NCBI RefSeq assembly: GCF_014196625.1
Contig: NZ_JACIDZ010000017.1
Coordinates: forward strand, 1-64,000
Direction: 5' to 3'
DNA: 64,000 nt
From: Martelella radicis
Lineage (GTDB): Bacteria > Pseudomonadota > Alphaproteobacteria > Rhizobiales > Rhizobiaceae
Shown: positions 37,380-45,702 of the stretch, one piece after another
Numbering within the stretch: position 1 is the stretch's first letter
Layout of the letters: each line of letters starts with the position of its first letter
Translations under genes and position numbers: made by a program
Notes under the pieces: model-generated
Told to the model about the DNA's origin: nothing
The model's input: the letters and a program-made list of their open reading frames with translations, nothing else
The model's database searches: none

Positions 37380-38933
37380 ATGATCCCGTTTACGGCCCCC
37401 GTTGACGATATCCTGTTCTCGCTGCACGATGTCGCCCGCGCCGACCGTCTGCCCGATTGGGACGAGGCGCTGGCCAGCGAGATTATCGGCCATTTTGCAG
37501 ATTTCGCCGAAGGCGTGATCGCCCCGATCAATGCCACGGGCGATGCCGAGGGCTGCCGTCTGGAGAATGGCCGGGTGAAGATGCCGGAAGGCTTCGCCGA
37601 TGCCTTTCGCCAGTTGGCGGACGGCGGCTGGCAGGGGCTGACCGCACCGGAAGATTTCGGCGGCATGGGGCTTTCGCCGGTTATCGCGTCCGCCGTTTCG
37701 GAGATATTCTCCGGCGCCAACCACGCACTGCAAATGGTCTCGAGCCTCGTGCCGGCAGCCGTCGAGACGCTGTTGCGCTTCGGCACAGAGAAGCAGCAGC
37801 AGGACTGGATCCCGTCGCTGATCTCGGGAGAGACGCTGTCGACCATGTGCCTGACCGAGCCCGGCGCCGGTTCCGACCTCGGCCGCATTCGAACCACGGG
37901 CCGCAGGGACGGCGAAGCCTGGCGGCTGAACGGCGAGAAGATCTTCATCTCCGGCGGCGATCAGGACATCTCCGACAACATCCTGCATCTGGTCCTCGCC
38001 CGCACTGGCGCGCCCGATACCGGCGTGAAGGGGCTGTCGCTGTTCCTCTGCGACAGACAAGGCGCCGGCGACGCGATCAAGATCACCCGGATCGAGGAGA
38101 AGCTCGGTCTCCATGCCTCGCCCACCTGCCAGATGGCCTTCGACGATACCCCTGCCGAACTGATCGGCGTCGAGGGCGAAGGCCTGAAGGCGATGTTCAC
38201 GGTGATGAACCACGCCCGCATCGATGTTTCGCTGCAGGGCGTCGCCCATGCCGCCCGCGCTTCCGCGATCGCCACAGCCTATGCCGGCGAGCGCCAGCAG
38301 GGCCGCAAGAAAGACGGAAGCCCGGCCATGCTCTCGGACCATGCCGATGTGCGGCGCATGCTCGACGAACAAAGGGCGCTTGCGCTCGGAAGCCGCGCCA
38401 TGTGCCATGTGGCGCTGGTGGAAATGGCGCTTGGCGAACGCCCGGCGCTCGTCGATTTTCTCACCCCCGTGTGCAAGCTGTTTTCCTCCGAGGCCGGCAT
38501 CCGCGCCGCCGATCTCGGCATTCAGGTGCTCGGCGGCTATGGCTATCTGACCGAATACGGCCTGTCGCAGGTCTGGCGCGATGCCCGCATCACCGCCATC
38601 TACGAGGGCGCGAACGGCATCCATGCCCTGACCACGGCAACGCGCGGCCTGCGGCTTGAAGGCGGTGCGGGGGCAGATGCCTTCTCCGACCTGATCGGCG
38701 AGCTTGCGGGAGAAGAAGACGAGGTGATCACGCTTGTCACCGCCTGGCAGGACTGGCGCAAGCGGCTTCTTGCCGCCGACGACCCCTCCGAGGACGCTCA
38801 CAACTTTTCCGTGTTCACGGCGAACCTCTTCTACCGGGCCATCTGGTGCCGGATCGGAGCCGTCTCGGAGGACCCGGCCATGGCCGCGCTGAAGCGCCGC
38901 GTTCTTTCAGCCTCCCTGCCCGTGCGTCTCTAG
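37380..38933 (+). CDS. Acyl-CoA dehydrogenase
   Basis: This 517 aa flavoprotein oxidises acyl-CoA to enoyl-CoA. MCLTEPGAGSDLGRIRTTG (about 157-175) and GEKIFISGGDQDISDNI (about 187-203) are the FAD and substrate region. The probable catalytic Glu is in IYEGANGIHALTT (about 406-418), the place used by the DmdC-like group. It is some 70-80 residues shorter than DmdC-type enzymes, with a shortened C-terminal extension. In this operon it probably acts on dihydro-hydroxycinnamoyl-CoA (phenylpropanoyl-CoA), letting saturated side chains enter the same route. It starts directly at the amidohydrolase stop. Confidence 0.88.
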   Translation: MIPFTAPVDDILFSLHDVARADRLPDWDEALASEIIGHFADFAEGVIAPINATGDAEGCRLENGRVKMPEGFADAFRQLADGGWQGLTAPEDFGGMGLSPVIASAVSEIFSGANHALQMVSSLVPAAVETLLRFGTEKQQQDWIPSLISGETLSTMCLTEPGAGSDLGRIRTTGRRDGEAWRLNGEKIFISGGDQDISDNILHLVLARTGAPDTGVKGLSLFLCDRQGAGDAIKITRIEEKLGLHASPTCQMAFDDTPAELIGVEGEGLKAMFTVMNHARIDVSLQGVAHAARASAIATAYAGERQQGRKKDGSPAMLSDHADVRRMLDEQRALALGSRAMCHVALVEMALGERPALVDFLTPVCKLFSSEAGIRAADLGIQVLGGYGYLTEYGLSQVWRDARITAIYEGANGIHALTTATRGLRLEGGAGADAFSDLIGELAGEEDEVITLVTAWQDWRKRLLAADDPSEDAHNFSVFTANLFYRAIWCRIGAVSEDPAMAALKRRVLSASLPVRL

Positions 38934-39023
38934 AGCATCGGGTGGTTAGCGGGCATTGCCCGGCGCTTCGGCCACCTTCGCATCACACACGCCGGTGCAG
39001 CACTTGCCGGGGGCGGCAGATCC

Positions 39024-39061
39024 GCGCACAATGCGTCCATTGTTCACAGTCCGCACAATGG
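39024..39061. promoter_or_regulatory. Triple repeat operator before the PcaR-like gene
   Basis: Three related 10-bp units occur: GCGCACAATG (39024-39033), its inverted relative CCATTGTTCAC (39037-39047), and CGCACAATGG (39052-39061). CCATTGT and ACAATGG make a perfect 7-bp inverted repeat 11 bp apart. Two direct units plus one inverted is the arrangement known for PobR and PcaU operators of Acinetobacter. The site ends just before the GTG start at 39069, which fits autoregulation. Confidence 0.55.
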
Positions 39062-39068
39062 AGCAACC

Positions 39069-39824
39069 GTGGACCGGCCGACCGACATCATCGCCTCCTT
39101 CGCCAAGGGCCTGCGCGTCATCACCTGTTTCGGCGCGGACACGCCCCGGCTTTCGATCGCAGAAGTCTCGGCGGCGACCGGGCTCGACCGGGCCACGGCG
39201 CGGCGCTGCCTGCTGACGCTGCATGCCGAGGGTTACGCGAGCTATGACGGCAAATATTTCGCGCTGACCCCGCAGGCGCTGAGGCTCGGCATGAGCGCGC
39301 TCAACGCGCTGCCGCTGCCGCAACTCGTCCAGCCCTGGCTCGACCAGTTGTCCGAGCGGATCGGCCAGTCCTGCTCGGTCGCGATCCTCGACGGAACCGA
39401 GATCGTTTACATCGCCCGCGCGGCGCAGCGGCGGGTGATGTCGATCGGGCTGATGCCGGGCTCCAGGCTTCCCGCCCATTGCACCTCTATGGGCAGGGTT
39501 CTGCTAGCTGCCCTCCCCCAGGCCGAGGCGCGGACGCGGATCGACGCCACGGACCTCTCGCCGCGCACGCCGGCCAGCCTCTCCTCGCCCGACGATATCA
39601 TGGAGAAGATTGCCGCCGCGCGGCGCGACGGCTTTGCGCTCATCGACCAGGAAGTGGAAACCGGCCTGCGCTCGATCGCCGTCCCCGTTATCGACGGTCG
39701 CGGTCGCACGCTTGCCGCACTCAACACCGGCATGGCCGCAACCGCGGAACCTGCGGAAACCCTGATCGAAACCTATCTTCCGCAATTGTTGAAGATGCAG
39801 CAGAACCTCCGCCGGATCGTCTAG
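39069..39824 (+). CDS. IclR family regulator, PcaR/PcaU-like
   Basis: This 251 aa protein has an N-terminal winged helix (SIAEVSAATGLDRATARRCLLTLHAEGY, about 29-56) and a C-terminal IclR effector domain with IVYIARAAQRRVMSIGLMPGSRLPAHCTSMGRVLLA (about 113-148), the sequence typical of the PcaR/PcaU/PobR branch that senses beta-ketoadipate or protocatechuate-type acids. GTG at 39069 lies just after the repeat operator. A related site upstream of pcaI suggests that it controls pcaIJF. It converges with the AraC gene, three bases apart. Confidence 0.88.
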   Translation: MDRPTDIIASFAKGLRVITCFGADTPRLSIAEVSAATGLDRATARRCLLTLHAEGYASYDGKYFALTPQALRLGMSALNALPLPQLVQPWLDQLSERIGQSCSVAILDGTEIVYIARAAQRRVMSIGLMPGSRLPAHCTSMGRVLLAALPQAEARTRIDATDLSPRTPASLSSPDDIMEKIAAARRDGFALIDQEVETGLRSIAVPVIDGRGRTLAALNTGMAATAEPAETLIETYLPQLLKMQQNLRRIV

Positions 39825-39827
39825 CGC

Positions 39828-40688
39828 CTAATCCGCGTTGGTCGAGAAGCGCTCGCGATAGTCGCTTGGCGTCACACCCTGCAATGCGCGGAAGCGGCGC
39901 GAAAAATAGGAGGGATCACGGTAGCCGAGCCGGTAGCCGATCTCGGCGACGGCCTCGCGCGTAAAGGCGAGCAGGCGGCAGGCCTCTGCAAGAACGGCGT
40001 TCTCGATATACTCCGTCGCGCTCTGGCCCACGGTTTCGCGGCAGATCCGGCTCAGATGGCCCGTGGTGATGGAAAGCGCGCGGGCGTAGTCTCTCGGGCG
40101 CCAACGATCGGCCAGATGTTCGGCCAGAAGCGCATCGAGACGCTGACGCTGGCGATCATACCCGGAAGCCGCGGGATCGCGCGCGCCAGCCTTTCCGGCT
40201 GCGATCGCCGCAAGGAAGGCCTGGGTAAGGCCGACCAGCAATGCGCTGCGATGGAAGCGCGCGACATGGAAACACTCGCTCAACTGGCCCAAAATACCGA
40301 GCACGGTATCATCCGCCGCCCCCGAAAAGGACCGCGAAAACCGATCATTGAGCTCTGCCGAAGCAGACGCGACGCCGGACACCACGAAGGCGGGAATCGA
40401 GATCACATGCCCGTCCGAACCGCCAGCGATGCTGAGCGAATGTACCGCCTGCGGCGCGATATAGAGAAACTGCCCGTCGCCGAGAAGGCTCCTCTCCTGA
40501 TCGATACGGATCGCGGCCTCGCCGCGATGCATGATGAAGACCTGCGACATCTGTCCATGACGATGCGCGCCGATATGCCAGTCATGGAGCGGCGCGCGAT
40601 CGCGAAAGCGTTCGCAGTGAACAACATCCGGAAAGGGAGCAGTCTCCCCGAACAGGCTGAAAACCGGTATGTCGCGTGTCTTTTCCAT
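39828..40688 (-). CDS. pobR: AraC family regulator, PobR-like
   Basis: This 286 aa protein has an N-terminal cupin-type ligand domain (HIGAHRHGQMSQVFIMHRGEA, about 38-58, and LYIAPQAVHSLSI) and a C-terminal double helix-turn-helix (about 190-280) ending in EIGYRLGYRDPSYFSRRFRALQGVTPSDYR-like sequence. It resembles the AraC-type PobR activators of pobA that respond to 4-hydroxybenzoate. Here pobA lies about 11 kb away rather than beside it. The gene symbol is tentative. Confidence 0.75.
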   Translation of the reverse strand: MEKTRDIPVFSLFGETAPFPDVVHCERFRDRAPLHDWHIGAHRHGQMSQVFIMHRGEAAIRIDQERSLLGDGQFLYIAPQAVHSLSIAGGSDGHVISIPAFVVSGVASASAELNDRFSRSFSGAADDTVLGILGQLSECFHVARFHRSALLVGLTQAFLAAIAAGKAGARDPAASGYDRQRQRLDALLAEHLADRWRPRDYARALSITTGHLSRICRETVGQSATEYIENAVLAEACRLLAFTREAVAEIGYRLGYRDPSYFSRRFRALQGVTPSDYRERFSTNAD

Positions 40689-40735
40689 GCACGCTTTCTA
40701 CCATCATCCACACGGCCTGTCGCCTTCTGGATCCT

Positions 40736-41500
40736 TCAGCGACGGTTTCTCAGCCCGCCGTCGAAGTCGACGACATTGCCGGAGATGTAGCCGAGCGCCG
40801 GCGAGGCCAGCGACACGATCAGCCGGGCAACCTCGTCCGGCTCGGCAAGGCGGTCGAAGGGAAGGTTCTGCAAGACATCGCGCCAGCGTTCTTCGTCGCC
40901 ATAGATGCTTTTCGCCCGGCCGCGCGCCACCTTTTCCACCCTTTCGGTCCCCGTTCCGGCCGGATTGATGCCGAAGACCCTGACATTCCAGTCGGTCGAA
41001 CGCGACCCGACGGCCTCGGTAAAGGCGATCAGCCCCGCATTCGCGGCGCTGCCGGCGACATAGTCGAAGCGCGGCGCGCGGCCGAGATCGCCGATGATGT
41101 TGATCACCGTCCCGTCCCGGCGCGCCTTCATGGTTTCAAGCACAAGCTGGGTCAGGTGGATATAGCCGAAGACCTTCAGCTGCCAGGCCTTTTCAAGCTC
41201 GGCAAAGGGAAGACTCAGGATATCGCCGCCGGGAATGGCGCCGGCATTGTTGACGAGGATATCGACCGGGCCTGCCTCCTTCACCAGTCTTTCGCGCTCG
41301 CCTGCCTGCGAAAGATCGGCGGCGATGATGCGGACGTCAAAGCCGGAAAGCGCGGCTTGCGCCTTTTCCAGCGCCTCCCCGGAGCGCGCGGCCAGAACGA
41401 GCGAGCAGCCTTCCCCGGCAAAGGCTCTGGCCGCCGCGAAGCCGATGCCTTTCGAGCCGCCGGTGATCAGGACGGTCTTGCCTTGGAGTTCGAGATCCAT
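40736..41500 (-). CDS. Atypical SDR family oxidoreductase
   Basis: This 254 aa SDR has a good cofactor motif TGGSKGIGFAAARAFAGEG (about 14-32), NNAGAIPGGD (about 84-93) and a C-terminal GYISGNVVDFDGG. The active-site stretch reads IIGDLGRAPRFDYVAGSAANAGL: the Tyr is present, but the Lys of YxxxK is replaced by Ser, and the upstream Ser is also not at the normal place. It could be a dehydrogenase with a shifted proton relay. It is the last gene of the ABC operon, with its ATG touching the ATPase stop, so it probably acts on the imported compound. Confidence 0.82.
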   Translation of the reverse strand: MDLELQGKTVLITGGSKGIGFAAARAFAGEGCSLVLAARSGEALEKAQAALSGFDVRIIAADLSQAGERERLVKEAGPVDILVNNAGAIPGGDILSLPFAELEKAWQLKVFGYIHLTQLVLETMKARRDGTVINIIGDLGRAPRFDYVAGSAANAGLIAFTEAVGSRSTDWNVRVFGINPAGTGTERVEKVARGRAKSIYGDEERWRDVLQNLPFDRLAEPDEVARLIVSLASPALGYISGNVVDFDGGLRNRR

Positions 41501-42292
41501 TCAGACGGCCGCCGCTTTGGGGACGGCCGCAGCCTTGGCATGGGCATGGCGCATCTCGTGCATGATCTCCGCCTTGTAGGCGACGAATTCCGGCGAGGTC
41601 AGGTCATCAATGCTGCGCGGGCGGGCAAGCTCGATGTCGATCTCGCGAGCGATATGCGCCGGACGCGCCGACATGACGCAGATGCGATCCGCCAGAAGCA
41701 CCGCCTCGTCGATGTCATGGGTGACGAACACCACCGTCGTCTTGTGCTTTTGCCAGATCGACAGCAGAAGCTCCTGCATGGTCAGCCGCGTCTGGGCATC
41801 GAGCGCGCCAAACGGCTCGTCCATCAACAACGCGCGCGGCTGCATCACCAGTGCGCGAGCGATGCCGACGCGCTGGCGCATGCCGCCGGAGAGCTGCGAG
41901 GGATAGGCATGCTTGAAATCCGTCAGCCCGACCATGTCCAGCATGGCATTGACCTCGGGCTCGTAGTTCATGCGGGTCGAGCCCTGCAGCCTTCGGCCGA
42001 AATTGACGTTGTCGAACACCGTGAGCCAGGGGAAAAGGGCCGCCTCCTGAAAGACGACGGCGCGCTCGGGCGCGGGCTTGGTGATCGGTCCGCCGTCGAA
42101 ACGAACCTCGCCTTCCGTATTCGCCTCGAAGCCTGCGAGGATATTCAACAGCGTCGACTTGCCGCAGCCGGAGGGGCCGAGCAAAGCGACGAACTCTCCC
42201 TCGCGGATCGAAAGGTCGACATTGTCGAGCGCGCGCACCGGTGGGTTTCCGGGATAGGTCTTGGCGACGTTGGTAATTTCGATATTGGCCAT
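41501..42292 (-). CDS. NitT/TauT-type ABC transporter ATP-binding protein
   Basis: This 263 aa ATPase has Walker A GPSGCGKSTLLN (about 40-51), Q-loop VVFQEAALFPW, signature [15 protein letters not shown] (about 133-147), Walker B ALLMDEPFGALDAQ and H-loop VFVTHDIDEAV. ATG at 42292 gives the usual TauB-like N-terminus; an open frame upstream has no support. It works with the permease (11 bp upstream) and the binding protein at 43275-44267. Confidence 0.94.
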   Translation of the reverse strand: MANIEITNVAKTYPGNPPVRALDNVDLSIREGEFVALLGPSGCGKSTLLNILAGFEANTEGEVRFDGGPITKPAPERAVVFQEAALFPWLTVFDNVNFGRRLQGSTRMNYEPEVNAMLDMVGLTDFKHAYPSQLSGGMRQRVGIARALVMQPRALLMDEPFGALDAQTRLTMQELLLSIWQKHKTTVVFVTHDIDEAVLLADRICVMSARPAHIAREIDIELARPRSIDDLTSPEFVAYKAEIMHEMRHAHAKAAAVPKAAAV

Positions 42293-42303
42293 GATCTTGT
42301 CCT

Positions 42304-43182
42304 TCACCGCGTCCCGCCGGCAGCCTGCCAGGCAAGAAGGCGATGCTCGATGATGAGAATGATCCGGTCGCTCAAAAGGCCCATCAGGCCGATCGTCGCC
42401 ATGTCGGCGATCACCACATCCATGCGGCCGACATAATAGGCATCCCACAGCACATAGCCGAGGCCGGATTTGACGGCGACCATCTCGGCGACGATCACCG
42501 CCGTCCAGCCGATGCCGAGGCCGATGCGCAGCCCGGTGAAGATCGACGGCAGGGCAGAGGGCACGACCACCTTCAGCAGCACGTCGCGACGGTTGGCGCC
42601 CAGCATGCGGGCGGCCCGCACCAGGTTCTTCTCGACATTGCGCGCGCCCTGTGTGGTGTTGATGACGATCGGATAGAACGCGCCGAGCGCGATCAGGAAA
42701 ATGGCACCGAAGCTGGAAATGCCGAAGACGGCGATCGAAAACGGCAGCCAGGCGGTGATCGGGACCGGGCGCAGAAGCTGGATGGTCGGGTCGACGGCTT
42801 CGGCTGCAAGCCGGCTCCAGCCGATGAAGATGCCGGTCGGGATGGCGACGACGATTGCGAGCGCGAAACCCTGGGCGACGCGGATGGTCGAAAAGCTCAG
42901 ACTGTCCCACCAGGTACCGCTATAGGGATTGAGCCCCATGCCGGAGGCGCCGAAAGCCCAGGTCTGCCAGCCTTTCCAGACGCGATCCGGCGTCGGCAGA
43001 ACGCCGCCGAAAAGCGAGCCATTCGTGCCGCTCACCTGCCAGATGACCAGAACGGCAATCGGCAGGATCAACGCGATCAATGTACGCCGGATATTGAAAC
43101 CGCGAACGGCTTTCCAGGCTCCGCTCGCCCGTCTTGCGGTCATCGAGCCGGTCGTGCCGAGCGCTGCGCTTGTCTGTTCCAT
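42304..43182 (-). CDS. NitT/TauT-type ABC transporter permease
   Basis: This 292 aa membrane protein has an N-terminal cytoplasmic stretch of about 30 residues and six hydrophobic segments. The loop VEKNLVRAARMLGANRRDVLLKVVVPSALPSIFTGLRIG (about 178-216) is the EAA region that docks with the ATPase. The sequence fits the TauC/SsuC group. The gene lies 92 bp after the binding-protein gene. Confidence 0.92.
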   Translation of the reverse strand: MEQTSAALGTTGSMTARRASGAWKAVRGFNIRRTLIALILPIAVLVIWQVSGTNGSLFGGVLPTPDRVWKGWQTWAFGASGMGLNPYSGTWWDSLSFSTIRVAQGFALAIVVAIPTGIFIGWSRLAAEAVDPTIQLLRPVPITAWLPFSIAVFGISSFGAIFLIALGAFYPIVINTTQGARNVEKNLVRAARMLGANRRDVLLKVVVPSALPSIFTGLRIGLGIGWTAVIVAEMVAVKSGLGYVLWDAYYVGRMDVVIADMATIGLMGLLSDRIILIIEHRLLAWQAAGGTR

Positions 43183-43274
43183 TCTGTTCTTTTCCAGCGG
43201 CAGGCTTCAGCCGCATTTCAATTGGCGTTCGGCAGGCGCAGCCAGAGCGCCTGCCGGTTGCTTGGGTCGAAAGG

Positions 43275-44267
43275 TCAATAGGACTTTGCTTCCTCGACGA
43301 TGGTCTCGTCCCAGTGATCGGGAATGTCGCCGGAGACATCTTCCTGGATGACGCCGAGTTCGGCGAAGGCCTTGGCCTGGGCGGCGGCCTGCTCGGGCGT
43401 GACGACGGAACCGAGGGTGATCGCCTTGGAGGCCTGTTTGGAAAGCTCGAGGTCAAGGCCGGTATGGGCCGCATAGGCCTCGGCAAAGGCCTCCGGATCA
43501 TCGGCAAGCGCCTGCTGCGCCGCAAGATAGGCCCAGACGAACCGCACGACGGCATCGCGCTTTTCCTCCAGCGCGTCCTTGGAGGCGACCATCATGCCGA
43601 GCTCGGCGCCGACGGACTGAGACGTCGAATAGTCGAGATTGGTGGCGAAATGGCCATAGCCTTCCAGAACCGGGATGGATTCGAAGGGCTCCCAGGTGAT
43701 GATCGCATCCACATCGCCGCGTTGCAGCGCCTGGTCGAAGGCGGCGCCGCCGCCCTGAATGTTCACGGCCTCGAAGCTGTCATAGGGAATATCGTTCTCG
43801 ATCAGCGTCGCGGCGAACTGGAACCAGACGGCGGAGCCGGGCGCGATGCCGACCTTCTTGCCGGCAAGGTCGTCCCAGCTTTCCATTTCAACGCCGTTGC
43901 GCACGACGGGATATTTGGCAGAGGAGCCGACGCCCATGATGCCGTAGACCGCATCCGAGCCCTGAGCGAGCGCGATCGGAAGGTCCGCCGGGCCGACGGT
44001 TGCAATATCGAGCGAGCCGGCGAGAAGCGCGGTGCGCGTATCGGCATAGCGCGAGAATTCGACCATCTCGATCTCGACATTGAGCGGATCCAGCATCTCC
44101 TGGACGAGCTGCAGCGGCGCCAGATGGCCGACCTTCTGATAGCCGACGGTCAGCGTGGTTTCGGTCTCAAGCGGCGCCGGCTCTTCGGCATGCGCCGTGA
44201 TGGCAGGGGTCGCGATCAGGCCTGCCGAAACGGCGGCTATCGCGAATGCATTCGACAGATTTCTCAT
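43275..44267 (-). CDS. ABC transporter substrate-binding protein, TauA/SsuA-like
   Basis: This 330 aa periplasmic protein has a signal peptide (about 1-27, ending ITAHA). The mature part has TLTVGYQKVGHLAPLQLVQEM, GSLDIATVGPADLPIALAQG (about 87-106) and DDLAGKKVGIAPGSAVWFQF (about 130-149), the pattern of alkanesulfonate/taurine/nitrate-type binding proteins. ATG at 44267 is preferred over a TTG one codon earlier because AGAGGTG precedes it. The ligand is unknown; sulfonates, amides or aromatic acids are possible. Confidence 0.9.
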   Translation of the reverse strand: MRNLSNAFAIAAVSAGLIATPAITAHAEEPAPLETETTLTVGYQKVGHLAPLQLVQEMLDPLNVEIEMVEFSRYADTRTALLAGSLDIATVGPADLPIALAQGSDAVYGIMGVGSSAKYPVVRNGVEMESWDDLAGKKVGIAPGSAVWFQFAATLIENDIPYDSFEAVNIQGGGAAFDQALQRGDVDAIITWEPFESIPVLEGYGHFATNLDYSTSQSVGAELGMMVASKDALEEKRDAVVRFVWAYLAAQQALADDPEAFAEAYAAHTGLDLELSKQASKAITLGSVVTPEQAAAQAKAFAELGVIQEDVSGDIPDHWDETIVEEAKSY

Positions 44268-44530
44268 CAATCACCTCTGGAGTTGTTTGTTCTTGTCCGG
44301 CGCCCTGGCCCCTGCAGCACGAGAAAGGGCGGAAGCCTCGCGACGGCAGGCTATCGAGCAACCGCTCCCTGCAGGTTTCTGCGGAAGCGCATGAGCAAAA
44401 GCGCCGTGAAGACTAAACATTGACACGGGCGATGCCGTCCATGACGCACGCGCTCTAGCAGCTATGCCGCAATGCATGATCGGCTGTCCGGGCATGATCG
44501 ACGGGAGAGGGACGACGCCACCGCTTGTCC

Positions 44531-45475
44531 TCAGACGGTCTCGCTTTCCGCCGGCTCATCGACCGCAGAAGCGGCAGCAATCTGCAGCTGTATGGCGCGG
44601 CGAACCTCGCGCATGGCGGAGGTGAACGGCTTGTTGGGGACGCTTGCCATCAGCATGACATTGAGGAGTTCCGGACTGGTGATGCGCCAGGCCGAGAACT
44701 CGCCATCGGCAAGCTGACGGTTGACGCAGCCGATCGGCAGGATGCTGAAGAACGGCTCGACCTGGACGAGCTTGGTGATGGCGGCGATCGCGTCGATCTC
44801 GATCTCGATATCAAGCGTGACGTTCATCTCCCGCGCGGTGCGGTCAATCAGCCGCCGGAGACCATGGCTGTCGCCCTGCAGGATCAGCGGCAGGTTGGCA
44901 ACGGTATCGAAGGACACGGTTCCGATAACGCCTTGCGGATCCGGCAGGATATCCGTCGCGGACGGTCGCCCGACCAGATAGAGCGGCTCGGACATCAGCG
45001 GCTCGAGCAGAAGCCCGGAGGACTGGCGCGATTCGTGGACGATGCCGATATCGATCTTGCCCGCGGCCATCCATTCGCAGATATGGCCGGAAAGCCCGTC
45101 GATGATGTGCAGCTTGATGTCGGGAAACTGCCGGCGAATGCTCAATAGCAGCGAGGTCGCGATCATGGCGCTGACCGACGGCGGCATGCCGACCGTCACC
45201 GTTCCCGACGGCGCATCGCGATCCTCGGCCAGTTCGGCGCGAATGCTTTCCAGATCGCCGAGCACGCTGTCGGCCACGGCGAGAAAGCGCTTGCCGGCAT
45301 CCGTCAGCGCCACGCCGCGTCCGTTGCGGTAGAAAAGCTTGGTCGACAATTCGCTTTCAAGCCGGCCGACCTGTCGGCTGAGCGCCGGCTGCACGACCAT
45401 CAGCTCCGACGACGCCCTGGAAAAACTGCCCGCCCGCGCAACGGCGCAGAAATATTCAAGCTGCTTCATTTCCAT
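44531..45475 (-). CDS. LysR family transcriptional regulator
   Basis: This 314 aa protein has the LysR helix-turn-helix (LEYFCAVARAGSFSRASSELMVVQPALSRQVGRLE, about 6-40) and an effector-binding domain (about 92-300), similar to the CysB/NAC/Cbl-like group. It lies between the leftward ABC operon and the rightward deacetylase-amidase operon and is divergent from the latter by 227 bp. A LysR-type box is visible at 45514-45528. It most likely activates one or both operons. Confidence 0.92.
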   Translation of the reverse strand: MEMKQLEYFCAVARAGSFSRASSELMVVQPALSRQVGRLESELSTKLFYRNGRGVALTDAGKRFLAVADSVLGDLESIRAELAEDRDAPSGTVTVGMPPSVSAMIATSLLLSIRRQFPDIKLHIIDGLSGHICEWMAAGKIDIGIVHESRQSSGLLLEPLMSEPLYLVGRPSATDILPDPQGVIGTVSFDTVANLPLILQGDSHGLRRLIDRTAREMNVTLDIEIEIDAIAAITKLVQVEPFFSILPIGCVNRQLADGEFSAWRITSPELLNVMLMASVPNKPFTSAMREVRRAIQLQIAAASAVDEPAESETV

Positions 45476-45513
45476 GATGCGTGATTGCTCCTTCGGGCAT
45501 AGCTGTTAGACCG

Positions 45514-45528
45514 GTGAGATCGGCTCAC
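45514..45528. promoter_or_regulatory. LysR-type box (T-N11-A)
   Basis: GTGAG-ATCGG-CTCAC is a perfect inverted repeat containing T-N11-A, the standard LysR recognition form. It lies 39 bp upstream of the lysR start and about 175 bp upstream of the deacetylase start at 45703. A weaker inverted repeat, CCGAC-N6-GTCGG (45558-45573), follows nearer to that operon. Confidence 0.55.
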
Positions 45529-45702
45529 AATCCCGTTTGCCCATAATAAGTTCGTCGCCGACGGACCGGTCGGATGATCCGGCGCCCGTCGCTGAATGAA
45601 CACTATGCAAGTTTTGCGCCAGACGGACCGCTTCGCGCGGCATCGTTTCGCACGATGGCGAAACGGCTGGCTCGCAGGCCTTTTGCCAGAAGGGAAGAGC
45701 TC

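Noticed and set aside
41501-42910. Long open frame of 469 codons covering the ATPase gene and part of the permease gene
   Set aside because: Only the part from 42292 down carries ABC ATPase sequence. The upstream part is the permease gene read in a wrong frame with no motif, so it is not a fusion protein.
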